Origin: Elephas maximus indicus
Lineage: Eukaryota; Chordata; Mammalia; Proboscidea; Elephantidae
Direction of reading: 5' to 3'
DNA: 64,000 nt
NCBI RefSeq assembly: GCF_024166365.1
Contig: NC_064821.1
Span: forward strand, 107,366,349-107,430,348
Each line of letters opens with the position of its first letter. Positions within the stretch are counted from its first letter, which is position 1. This document shows positions 55,534 through 64,000 of this stretch, one piece after another. The notes below the pieces were generated by a model. It made no database searches, had not been told where the DNA came from, and worked only from the letters and a program-made list of their open reading frames with translations. A program made the translations under genes and the position numbers.

Positions 55534-55963
55534 GCAGAATATCCTTATAAAGTGGATGGGCTTCATCAGTCAGTTGAAGGCTTAAGAGAAAAACGAGAGG
55601 TTTCCTGGAGGAGGATCCTGCCTCTAGGTTATAAATAGATATTCTGCCCGAATACTTCTCTCTACCCCTTGACCTACTGTTTTGGGACACAAGACTGGAA
55701 TTTCCAGTTTGTCACCTGATCTACTAATTTTGGACTTTCCAGTCCTCACAATTGCGTGAGCCAAATCGTCAAAATAAATTTCTCTCTCTGTACATATCTG
55801 TATGTATATCTATCTATAGCCAGTAAGATTATACATAAACATACATATGTAAGGAGCCCTGGTGGTTCGGTGGTTAAACACTCAGCTATTAACTGAAAGG
55901 TCAGGGGTTTGAACTCACCAGTTGCCCCTCAGGAGAAAGATGTGGCAGTCTGCTTCCATAAAG

Positions 55964-55966
<3 letters not shown>

Positions 55967-56008
<42 letters not shown>
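55967..56008 (+). repeat. (GTT)n microsatellite at the RTE tail
   Basis: About fourteen GTT units, with one GTTATT break. This is the inverse of the RTE (CAA)n tail, expanded after insertion. Confidence 0.93.
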
Positions 56009-56477
56009 ATTGTTAGGTCCTCTTCTGAATCCGACTTGAACTACTGGCAGTTCCCTGACGATGTACTGCTGCAACCGCTTTTGAATGATCTTCAGCAAAA
56101 TTTTACTCATGTGTGGTATAATGACATTGTTCAATAATTTCTGCATTTTGTTGGATCACCTTTCTTTGGAATGGGCACAGTCGTTGGGCCAGGAAACTTT
56201 CTTCCAAATTTCTTGACATAAACAAGTGAACACGTCCAGCGCTGCATCCATTTGTTGAAGTATCTCAATTGGTATACCATCAATTCCTGAAGCCTTGTTT
56301 TTCACCATTTCCTTCAGTGCAGCTTGGACTTCTTCCTTCAGTACCATTGGTTCTTGATCATATGTTACTTCCCAAAATGGATGAACATCAACCAATTCTT
56401 TTTGCTACAGTGACCCTGTGTATTCCTTTCATCTTCTTTTGATGCTTTCTGCAACGTTCAATATTTTCCCCATATCA

Positions 56478-56622
56478 AACCAAACCCGTTGCTGTTGAGT
56501 CAATTCTGACTCATAGCGACACTAAAAAAACAAAACCAAACCCAGTGCCAACGACACTATAACAACAACAAAAAAAAACCCAAACCCGTTGCATTGAGTT
56601 GAGTCCAACTCTTTGCAACCCT
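56478..56622 (-). repeat. Three AfroSINE tails in a row inside the RTE
   Basis: Each starts CCAAACCC-(A/G)-(T/G)TG and ends within 50 bp (CTCATAGCGACACTA; CAACGACACTATA; CTTTGCAACCCTATAG). TTCAATATT flanks the set on both sides. These are severely 5'-truncated copies that landed in one another's tails. Confidence 0.75.
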
Positions 56623-57911
56623 ATAGAATCCTTCAATATTGCAACTTGAAGTTTGAATTTTTTCTTCAGTTCTTTCAGCTTGAGAATGCTGAGTGTATTC
56701 TTCCCTTTCTAATTCCAAGTCTTTGCACGTTTCATTAAAATACTTTACTTTGTCTTCTCCAGCTGCCCTTTGAAATCTTCTGTTCAGCTGTTTTACTTCA
56801 TCATGTCTTCCTTTCACTTCAGCTACTCTATGTTCAAGAGTAAGCTTCAGAGTCTCCTCTGACATCCATTTTGGTCTTCTCTTTCTTTCCTGTCTTTTTA
56901 ATGACCTCTTTTTTTCTTCATGTATGATGTCCTCGATGTCATTCCACAACTCGTCTGGTCTTCAGTCATTAGTGTTCAATGCATCAACTCTACCCTTGAG
57001 ATGATCTCTAAATTCAGGTGGGACATAACTCAAGGTTGTACTTTGGCTCTCGTGGACTTATTCTAATTTTCTTCAGCTTCAACTTGAATTTGCACACGAG
57101 CAATTGATAGTCTGTCCCATAGTTGACCCCTGGCCTTCTTCTGACTGATGATATTGAGCTTCTCCATCGTCTCTTTCCACAGACGTAGTTGATCTGATCC
57201 CTGTTTTTTTCCATCCAGCAGGTCCACACGTATAGCTGCTGTTTATGTTGTTGCAATGCAGAAGTAAGTTGGTCTTGCAAAATTCTATCATGCAATCTCC
57301 AGGGTCATTTCTATCACCAAGGCCATATTTTCCAACTACTGATTCTTCTTTGTTTCCAACTTTTGCATTCCAATCACCAGTAATTATCACTGCATCTTGA
57401 TTGCATGTTTGATCAATTTCATACTGCAGAAGCTGGTAAAAACTTCAATTTCTTCATCTTTGGCATTATTTATTGGTGTGTAAATTTGAGTGATAATTAC
57501 ATTAACTAGTCTTCCTTGTAGGCGTATGGATATTATCCTATCACTGACAGCATTGTACTTCAGGATATGTCTTGAGATGTTCTTTTTGACAATGAGTGCC
57601 ATGCCATTCCTCTTCAGTTTGTCATTCTCAGTATAGTATACCTTATGATTGTTTAGTTCAAAATGGCCAATACCAGTCCATTTCAGCTACTAATGCCTAG
57701 GATGTCAATATTTATGCAGTCCATTTCATTTTTTATGACATCCATAAAGATTACAGCCTTGGAAACCCGGTGGGGCAATTTTGCTCTGCCCTGTAGGGTT
57801 GCTATGAGTCCAAATTGACTCAACAGCAATGGGTTTGGTTTGGGTTTTATACATATGTATAAGCATATATGTAATCTGACTGGTTTTGCTTCTGTAGAGA
57901 ACCCTAAGACA

Positions 57912-58089
57912 GCAGTATAGTTAGAAACTTAAGCTTGATCCTAGAATTCATTGACTTTAAAATATTATTTTTCTTGAATAATTAACATATGCATAGAAAA
58001 AAAACTCACGAGGAACACAACAGTACACAGTGAAAATCTCCTTCTCATCCTTCCTCCCTTCCCCCACCTTCTCAGAGACAACCACTATT
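57912..58089. other. Intergenic, nothing recognised
   Basis: Short unique-looking stretch with an L1M-like phrase (TTTAAAATATTATTTTTCTT). Confidence 0.35.
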
Positions 58090-58285
58090 TCTAGTTGTGT
58101 CTTTCACCTTGCTTCTCAAAGTGGGCTCCCTGACCAGCAGCACCAGCAGCCCCTGGAAGCTTGTTGGAAATGCAGAATCTCAGGTGACACTCCAAATCCA
58201 CTGAATCAGAATTTGCATTTTAACAAGATCCCCAGGTGATTTGTATGCCTGTTCAACTTTGAAAATCACTGTTCTAGAGGTAGTT
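58090..58285 (+). mobile_element. MER5-like hAT remnant
   Basis: GCTTCTCAAAGTGGGCTCCC start, AATCAGAATTTGCATTTTAA, AGATCCCCAGGTGATTTGTA and TTTGAAAATCACTG end. Confidence 0.6.
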
Positions 58286-58309
58286 GGCTGGATGGTAGAT
58301 CTTATACAT

Positions 58310-58470
58310 TAAGGTACACAACAGTCACCTGTGGAACTTAAATGAAAGGAGGGTATTTTATTCAGGCATTCTGCACCAGGATCCAGGAATCTGTACTTTT
58401 AACAAGCTCCCAAGGAGATGCTGATTCGGGTGATCTGTGGACCATACACAACCTTGAGCAGCACGGCAGC
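58310..58470 (+). mobile_element. MER5-like hAT remnant
   Basis: CAGTCACCTGTGGAACTTAA, CCAGGAATCTGTACTTTTAA and CAAGCTCCCAAGGAGATGCT. More eroded than its neighbour. Confidence 0.45.
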
Positions 58471-58489
58471 TACACAGAAATAGTGACTT

Positions 58490-58900
58490 GGAAGGTTTTA
58501 GACAGGGAGGGACATGGCAGATGTGCGTGATAGAAAGGTCACCATGGCAGCTATATGGGGACAGGTGAAGGAGGAGGGTAGGACAGATGGGAGATGCAAG
58601 ACAGAAGACCGCAAGGAGAGTGTTGAGGTGATACAGTTGAGAGTCATTGGGGGCCTGGGTCAGTGGAGAGTATCAGCAAGGATGTTGATGCGGGAAGAGT
58701 TGAAAGCATTGAGCGCTTAAACGAACAGCGCATAATGGCCAATTTTAGCTGTTGACTGAGAAGAAGAAGTCAAGGATGACACCCAGATTTTTAACGTAGT
58801 ACCTGGGAGAGGAAATATTGAAAGAAAAGTGAGTTTCAGGAGGTCCCCAGGGCTGAGCTGTTGGATTCAGTTTGGGATATGCTTTTTTTTTTTTTTAATT
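58490..58900 (-). repeat. L2 LINE relic
   Basis: AAGTCAAGGATGACACCCAG, AGCATTGAGCGCTTAAACGA and CCCCAGGGCTGAGCTGTTGG-type phrases. T-run at 58883-58896. Confidence 0.5.
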
Positions 58901-59141
58901 TGAGTTTCCTGTGGGTCAGCCAGTTGAAGATGTCCAAAATGAAGTTAGGTTGCAGTTGTAAAGATGGTGATAATGGAGCAGATGAGAATATGGCCTTTAA
59001 CCCAGATATAAATATAACAGCTGTGGAAATCCCAGCTAATGCATTTACTAGCTGTGTGACTTTAAGCCTTATAGGATTGTTGTGAGAATTAATATTTGTG
59101 TAGGAAGTTATTGAGTGGGACTTTTCTAGTTGATGTTGTTG

Positions 59142-59325
59142 TTAGGTGCCGTCGAGTCAATTTTGACTCATAGTGACCCCATGTGGCAGAGTAGAATGGC
59201 CCTATGGGGTTTTCTAAGCTATAATCTTTATGGGAGCAGATCACCAGGTCTTTTCTCCCATGGAGCTGCTGGGTGGGTTTGAATGCCAACCTTTCCCAAG
59301 CCCTTAGCAGTTGCACCACCAGGGC
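59142..59325 (-). repeat. Afrotherian SINE, long form
   Basis: TTAGGTGCCGTCGAGTCAAT tail, AGATCACCAGGTCTTTTCTC block, head TTGCACCACCAGGGC. Its 5' end is the site where the U6::L1 retrocopy inserted. Confidence 0.9.
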
Positions 59326-59340
59326 TCCTTATTGCCTTGG
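59326..59340 (+). repeat. Target-site duplication, left copy
   Basis: TCCTTATTGCCTTGG, identical to 61789-61803. The two copies bracket the U6::L1 retrocopy. Confidence 0.85.
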
Positions 59341-59812
59341 TTTGTAATATTTCAATGTTTTGGATTCTGCTAAGGCTTGCTTTATGACCTAATATGTGGC
59401 CTATTCTAGAGAATGTTCCATGTGCACTAGAAAAGCAAGTATACTTGGTTGCTGTTGGGTGGAGTGTTCTGTATATGTCTGTGAGGTCAAGTTGGTTGAT
59501 TGTGGCATTTAGATCTTCCATGTCTTTATTGAGCTTCTTTCTGGGTGTTCTGTCCTTCACCGCAAGTGGTGTGTTGAAGGCGCTGTCTATCTCACTTTTC
59601 AATGCTGATAGAGTTTGTTGTATGTATCTTGCAGCCATGTCATTGGGTACATAAATATTTAATATGGTTATATCTTCTTGGTACATTGTCCCTTTAATCA
59701 TTATATAGTGTCCTTCCTTATCCTTTATGATGGATTTAACTTTAAAGTCTATTTTGTCAGAAACTGATATTGCCACTTCTGCTCTTTTTTGATTGTTGTT
59801 TGCTTGATACAT
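59341..59812 (-). pseudogene. L1 ORF2 fragment (endonuclease part)
   Basis: MYQANNNQKRAEVAISVSDK, IDFKVKSIIKDKEGHYIMIK and LNATINQLDLTDIYRTLHPT are clear L1 endonuclease segments. A small deletion joins KSEIDSA to FNTPLAV and removes the catalytic GD before FN. The readable frame then ends at SLSRIQNIEILQ, against the target duplication. Confidence 0.85.
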
Positions 59813-60579
59813 TTTTTTCCATCCTTTGAGTTTTAGTTTGTGTCTCTAAGTCTAAGGTGTGTCTCTTGTAGGCAGCATATAGATGGATCGTGTTTTTTAA
59901 TCCATTCTGCCACTCTGTCTCTTTATTGGTGCACTTAGTCCATTTGTATTCAGCGTAATTATGGATAGGTATGAATTTAGGGCTATCATTTTGGTGTCTT
60001 TTTTTGTGTGTTGTTGACAGTTTCTTTTTCCCACTTAATTTTATGTGCTGAGTAGATTATATATTGTCCTTCCCTCATATTCATTGTTGTTGATTTTGTT
60101 TCTGCTGAGTATTTTTTTCTTGTGTTTTATTTTGATGAGTAGGATAGTTTGTCTCCTTTGTGGTTACTTTATTATTTACCCCTATGTTTCTAAATTTAAA
60201 CTTAACTTTTATTTCTTTGTATTGCCTTATCTTCCTCTCCATATGGAAGATCTATGACTACATTTTTTAGTCCCTTTTTATTGTTTTAATTTTGTCTTCT
60301 TTTACATAACATTGCTGTTGCCCTGTTTTGAGCGTTTTCTTTTTTTTAATCTTGATTTATTTTTTTGATTTCCCTGTCTGGGTTGACCGCTGATTGCTTT
60401 GCTCAGTGTTCTAGTCTTCGGTTGATACCTGATATTATTGATTTTCTAGCCAAAGAACTCCCTTTAGTATTTCTTGTAGTTTTGGTTTGGTTTTTACAAA
60501 TTCCCTAAATTTCTGTTTATCTGGGAATGTCCTAATTTCACCTTCATATTTGAGAGACAGTTTTGCTGGATATATGATT

Positions 60580-61438
60580 CTTGGCTGGCAATTTTTTTCC
60601 TTCAATTTTTTATATAAGTCATCCTATTGCCTTCTTGTCTGCATGGTTTCTGCCGAGTAGTCTGAAGTTATGCTTATTGGCTCTCCTTTGTAGGTGACTT
60701 TTTGTTTATCTCTAGCTGCTCTTAAAATTCTCTCTTTATCTTTGGTTTTGGCAAGTTTGATTATAATATGTCTTGGTGACTTTCTTTTAACATCTACATT
60801 ATGTGGAGTTTGATGAGCATCTTGGATAGATATCTTCTTATCTTTCACAGTATCAGGGAAGTTTTCTGCCAACAAGTCTTCAAAAATTCTCTCTGTATTT
60901 TCTGTTATCCCTCCCTGTTCTGGTACTCCAATCATTCATAGCTTATTTCTCTTGATAGAATCTCACATGATTCTTAAGGTTTCTTCATTTTTTTTAATTC
61001 TTTTATCTGATTTTTCTTCAAAGATATTAGTGCCAAGTGCTTTATCTTCCAGTTCAGAAATTCTGACTTCTATTTGCTCAATTCTGCTCCTCTTTCTATT
61101 GAGTTGTCTACTTCTGTAATTTTATTGTTAATCTTCTGAATTTCAGATTGCTGTCTGTCTATGGATTTTTCCAGCTTATTAAATTTTTCATTATGTTCCT
61201 GAATAATCTTTTTAATTTCTTCAACTGCTTTATCTATGTGTTCCTTGGCTTGTTCTGTGTATTGCCTCATTTCCTTCCTGATGTCTTGAAGGGTTCTGTA
61301 TATTAATCTTTTATATTCTGCCTCTGGTAATTCCAGAAAGGCACTATCATCTAGAAGATCCCTTGATTCTTTGTTGAGGTAATCATGGTCTGTTTCTTTA
61401 TGCAACTTGATATTGACTGTTGTCTCTGAGCCATCCAT
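60580..61438 (-). pseudogene. L1 ORF1 remnant
   Basis: The start MDGSETTVNIKLHKETDHDY is preceded by the 5' UTR. A heptad-type coiled coil follows (IIQEHNEKFNKLEKSIDRQQ). After a frame break the RRM and C-terminal domain read MIGVPEQGGITENTERIFED and SPRHIIIKLAKTKDKERILR. About the usual ORF1 length, but broken at about 61070-60935. This is a retrotransposon relic, not the domesticated L1TD1 gene. Confidence 0.85.
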
Positions 61439-61693
61439 AAGTTATTGTGTTAGTTTTTGTTTGCTTACTGTGTCATAGCTTCTTGCTTTGTTTTGTTTTG
61501 ATATGCCCAAATGGGTTGCTTGAGTGAGCTAGCTTGATTAGTTTCGCCTTTGGAACTCTGACGTCCTGTCCCCAGATGGCCAGAGCTGTTATCAAGTATA
61601 TAACAGTCTAGGAGTTCATTCACTTTTCTTGTATGAATTCAGCTCAGGTGTCCAGGTAGCTGGTCATCAAGTGTGTGGTACAGGTTCTGTCCT

Positions 61694-61788
61694 AAAAAAT
61701 ATGGAATGCTTCATGAATTTGCATGTCATCCATGCTAATCTTCTCTGTATCGTTCTAATTTTAGTATATGTGCTGCTGAAGTGAGCAC
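61694..61788 (-). pseudogene. U6 snRNA retropseudogene, fused to L1
   Basis: On the minus strand it opens GTGCTCACTTCAGCAGCACA and continues TATACTAAAATTAGAACGAT and ACAGAGAAGATTAGCATGG, and ends CATTCCATATTTTTT. This matches U6 from its first base to its terminal U run. Thirteen bases of the U6 centre (around CCCCTGCGCAAGG) are missing, and CpGs have become TG or CA. It lies on the same strand as the L1 and directly at its 5' end. It has no snRNA promoter elements upstream, so it is not a functional U6 gene. Confidence 0.93.
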
Positions 61789-61803
61789 TCCTTATTGCCT
61801 TGG
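61789..61803 (+). repeat. Target-site duplication, right copy
   Basis: TCCTTATTGCCTTGG, identical to 59326-59340. Confidence 0.85.
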
Positions 61804-62883
61804 AATTGTGGCTATAGCCCTAAATCTGAGGAACTAGCATGAAACTGCCCCACACTCTAAAGACAGCCACCTGATGCACCCTTTCTAAGAGGCAAGACCA
61901 CCATTGCCATCACCATCAGCCTCCCTTCCCTTCTCCCCTAGCCTACACATGGGAAGCCTTGAGGAATTCAAGGAGGATGGTAGGATTCTGAAGTGGTAGG
62001 CTTACCAGGGCATGCTGTTACTTTGAAGCCTGCCAAGTTCAGACTCTTCAACAAACTTAACATCTATGTTAAGTACTTAATATAGTGAGTTATCAATAAA
62101 CAGTAGCTCTTAAGATTATTTTAACCCCTGGGACTTCAGCCCCAGAAACCACTGGTAGGTTCCAGAGGGCATTTCTGTGCCCATTCCTGCCTGTAGCCCT
62201 AGCTCAGAATGCTCTCCCCACCTCTCAGCTGGTGAACTTCTATTCATGCTTCAAGACTCAGCTCAGCTCTGGCTGAGCTGACCTCCTTGGGTCCTATATC
62301 TGTCCGCCACTATGCTGTGAGTGCTTTAAAGCCCAGGTCATACATGACTGTGTCTGGCACTGAGGTGGCTTCTTAACTGTTGCTGACCTGAGTTGTTGCT
62401 CCCCTCCTTTCTTGGCCCCCAGCCCCCGCCTTGGACTTTTGACTCTTTTCCTCTGATTCCTGGGATTGAATCCTGGAAGGTAAACCCTACCCCCTGGTAA
62501 TGTCTTGCCTGCATCACAATCTACCTGCCTGCCTGTCTAGACCTCTGAACTATGAGGGCTGGATGCCCTATTTCCCCACCTACGAAGCTCTGTCCTATTC
62601 ACACAGAGACCCAGGACACCCTGTTGTAAAACCCCAGGGGGTACTATTGTGTTCTCCGTGAATGGCAACTCCCAGAGCACAATTGTAGAAGGCACCATTC
62701 AGTAGAACACAATGAGATGGTGCTACCTTGAGTTGTGTAATGGCAGTGACCTTGCCAGGTGGGCCAGTGTCAGTTGTAGCTGCAGACACCCTTCTGGCTA
62801 GCAGTGCCCCTTCAGACACTGTTCCTTCTCTGACTTGCTGCCCTGCTAGCACCTTTCTTTTCCATTCACCGCTCCTAGCTGGA
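61804..62883. other. Intergenic, mostly unrecognised
   Basis: Moderate GC, non-coding. 62230-62380 has L2-like wording (CTTCAAGACTCAGCTCAGCT, CCTCCTTGGGTCC). No exon recognised. Confidence 0.4.
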
Positions 62884-63058
62884 AGGGCTCTGGTGATGCA
62901 GTGGTTAAGCACTCAGCTGCTAACCAAAAGGTTGGCATTTCAAATTCACCAGATGCTCCTAGGAGAAAGATGTGGCAGTCTGCTTCCATAAAGACTACAG
63001 CCTTGGAAACCCTATAGGGAAGCTCTGCTCTGTCCTATAGGATTGCTATGAGTTGGAA
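62884..63058 (+). repeat. Afrotherian SINE, long form
   Basis: Head GGGCTCTGGTGATGCAGTGG, block AGAAAGATGTGGCAGTCTGC. The tail stops at GAGTTGGAAGC and runs straight into another copy. Confidence 0.9.
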
Positions 63059-63172
63059 GCTAACTGAAAGGTCAGCAGTTTGAATCCTCTAGCCCTGTGA
63101 GGCAGTTCTACTCTGCTCTATAGGGTCACTATGAGTTTAAATTGACTCGAAGGCACACAAACACCACAGTTG
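63059..63172 (+). repeat. Afrotherian SINE, partial
   Basis: TAACTGAAAGGTCAGCAGTT to GACTCGAAGGCACACAAACA. It lacks the head and part of the middle. Confidence 0.87.
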
Positions 63173-63177
63173 GACCA

Positions 63178-63389
63178 GAAGGAGCCCTGATGGTGCAGTA
63201 GTTAAAATGCTCGGCTGCTAACTAAAAAGTCGGTAGTTCAAATCTCACAGTCACTCTATGGGAGAGAGATGTAGCAGTCTGCTTCTGTAAAGATTTACAG
63301 CCTTGGAAGCCTGATGGGGGCAGTTCTATTCTGTCATATAGGGTTGCTATGAGTCGGAATAGATTGGACGGCAATGGATTTGAGATTTA
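63178..63389 (+). repeat. Afrotherian SINE, long form
   Basis: Head GGAGCCCTGATGGTGCAGTA, block AGAGATGTAGCAGTCTGCTT and tail GGACGGCAATGGATTTGAG. Flanked by TTGGACCAGA and CTGGACCAGG. Confidence 0.93.
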
Positions 63390-63569
63390 TTTGGTTTAGC
63401 TGGACCAGGCTAGACCTTACCCAGAAACCAAGTGTGCTGAATGGGGAGTGTGTGGGGCTTGCGGGTGGTGCAGGGAGTGGAAGGGGAAGAGGAAGTGGAT
63501 AATAAAGAGCATCTCTTTTTATATCTCTCAAGTTGGGAACCCATTGAAAGATAAAACGACAGACAGGTT

Positions 63570-64000
63570 TACTGATCAACTTTATTACAGATTACACATG
63601 AAAGGAGGACATGGCTTAGACACACAATGCACATTCTAAGGCTTGGCCAGCAGTGTCCCCTCACCAGGGACAGGCCTGCTCTGCTGAACTGACAAGGGGT
63701 GGAGAGAAGACCAAAGAAGACCAGTTTGAGTCCTATCCACAGCAGATAGAACAGAGACAGGGCTTGAGCCTTGCTCCTCTTGCTCCCAAGCTCACTGATG
63801 AGGTGTGTCCTCCTCTTTCCCTGAGCACTGGGGGGTGGGGGGAGGGGCTCCTGAGGACAGTTTCCTCCCCATAGTTTTCCCTCCTGGGGAAAAGAGCGGA
63901 AATTCCCTTACCACTAAGGCAACATGAGGACTGGGGAATGTGCCCTAATACACAATAGAACAGTTCTGTTTGCTTCAGAGCAAAGGCCCAGGAACCGTTT
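63570..64000 (-). other. KANK4: 3' end (3' UTR) of a minus-strand gene, probably KANK4
   Basis: The minus strand ends a GC-richer, repeat-free stretch with AATCTGTAATAAAGTTGATC, a good poly-A signal. Cleavage would fall near 63567-63572, followed by a GU-rich CCTGTCTGTCG. No coding exon lies inside the window. In human, KANK4 lies next to PATJ in convergent orientation, hence the name; that step is recalled gene order, not sequence evidence. KANK4 is an ankyrin-repeat, KN-motif adaptor of the actin cytoskeleton. Confidence 0.5.
63581..63586 (-). terminator. Polyadenylation signal AATAAA, minus strand
   Basis: TTTATT on the + strand within GATCAACTTTATTACAGATT. Confidence 0.6.

Larger units (their letters stand above)
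55967..57740 (-). pseudogene. RTE (BovB-like) LINE, 5'-truncated and internally deleted
   Basis: Reading on the minus strand from 57740: endonuclease pieces (ALIVKKNISRHILKYNAVSD, then IITGDWNAKVGNKEESVVGK with the GDWNAKVG catalytic motif, then a TWT-DQINY-like block YVWTCWMEKNRDQINYVCG), a coiled linker, then the start of reverse transcriptase (NKASGIDGIPIEILQQ, then IIQKRLQQYIVRELPVVQVG and FRRG). It jumps straight to CCTAACAA and a (CAA)n tail, so the RT palm, including the catalytic YADD-type motif, and the C-terminus are missing. Several frame breaks. Flanked by a perfect 12-bp duplication TCCATAAAGATT (55955-55966, 57741-57752). Confidence 0.9.
55850..57846 (+). repeat. Afrotherian SINE, long form, split by an RTE
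   Basis: First half 55850-55966 (GGAGCCCTGGTGGTTCGGTG to GCTTCCATAAAGATT), second half 57741-57846 (TCCATAAAGATTACAGCCTT to CAGCAATGGGTTTGG). The halves share TCCATAAAGATT, the duplication made by the RTE insertion. Confidence 0.93.
54996..57911 (+). mobile_element. ERVL-type LTR enlarged by nested insertions
   Basis: Starts TGATGGTTAATTTTATGTGT and ends AGAGAACCCTAAGACA, the same ends as 28768-29219. Once the inserts are removed, about 0.6 kb of LTR remains, with a poly-A signal (CAAAATAAATTTCTCTCTCT) at about 55772. The inserts are SINEs at 55036, 55343 and 55850, the last itself split by an RTE. Confidence 0.72.
59341..61693 (-). mobile_element. L1 LINE, truncated at both ends, 5'-fused to U6
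   Basis: Reading on the minus strand from 61693: about 255 bp of 5' UTR, ORF1 remnant, inter-ORF region and the first part of ORF2, stopping at 59341 inside the endonuclease region. There is no RT, no 3' UTR and no poly-A (the last bases read ATTACAAA). Loss of the L1 3' end while the 5' side is kept is the reverse of normal L1 truncation. Confidence 0.85.

Noticed and set aside
55901-56146. Open frames with runs of Asn or Val near 55.97 kb
   Set aside because: The runs are a read-through of the (GTT)n microsatellite; the rest is RTE.
60580-61438. ORF1-like frames as a domesticated L1TD1 gene
   Set aside because: They sit in a normal L1 order (5' UTR, ORF1, ORF2), are frame-broken, lie on the strand opposite to that expected, and are bracketed by a target duplication.
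61694-61788. Functional U6 snRNA gene
   Set aside because: The centre is deleted, CpGs are decayed, it is fused to L1, and no TATA or proximal element lies at the right distance.

Overview
This is a vertebrate (mammalian) nuclear window, most probably elephant or a close paenungulate. Two things point there. First, it holds several dozen copies of a tRNA-derived SINE whose 3' tail matches an RTE (BovB-like) LINE also present here, the pairing known from Afrotheria (AfroSINE/RTE). Second, the L1 3'-UTR types are ones I associate with elephant. There are no bacterial-style genes, CRISPR arrays or operons. Short open frames scattered through the window are chance frames in introns or repeats.

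Gene layout. Four coding exons on the + strand (399-503, 16316-16422, 19992-20115, 25558-25704) join without frame breaks. They give the C-terminus of PATJ (INADL): the end of the penultimate PDZ domain, a linker, the last PDZ domain and a stop at 25702-25704. PATJ is a multi-PDZ scaffold of the Crumbs polarity complex at tight junctions. Its 3' UTR runs to about 27.8 kb (AATAAA at 27666, ATTAAA at 27762) and carries a SINE. The far right edge (about 63.57-64.0 kb) looks like the 3' end of a minus-strand gene, with an AATAAA at 63581-63586 on the minus strand. By human gene order, recalled rather than searched, this should be KANK4, convergent with PATJ. The 36 kb between is intergenic. It has no readable copy of L1TD1, the gene that lies there in human, but it does have one CpG-rich island at 36.44-36.68 kb with a CTCF-like motif.

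Repeats fill most of the rest. SINE forms used below: 'short' (about 155 bp), 'long' (about 200 bp, with an AGAAAGATGTGGCAGTCTGC block) and 'old' (about 190 bp, with a TTCCAAAAAATCAGCCA block). Others are L2 and MIR relics, MER5-like hAT remnants, two Tigger-like elements, MaLR-like LTRs with 5-bp target duplications, one solo ERV LTR with a 4-bp duplication, RTE 3' ends, L1 3' UTRs and palindromic hAT-like MITEs. The most striking objects are a U6 snRNA::L1 chimeric retrocopy with a 15-bp target duplication (59326-61803), a four-level nested repeat (54996-57911) built around an internally deleted RTE, and a possible in-frame cassette exon of PATJ whose splice donor lies in a MITE terminal repeat (1247-1294).
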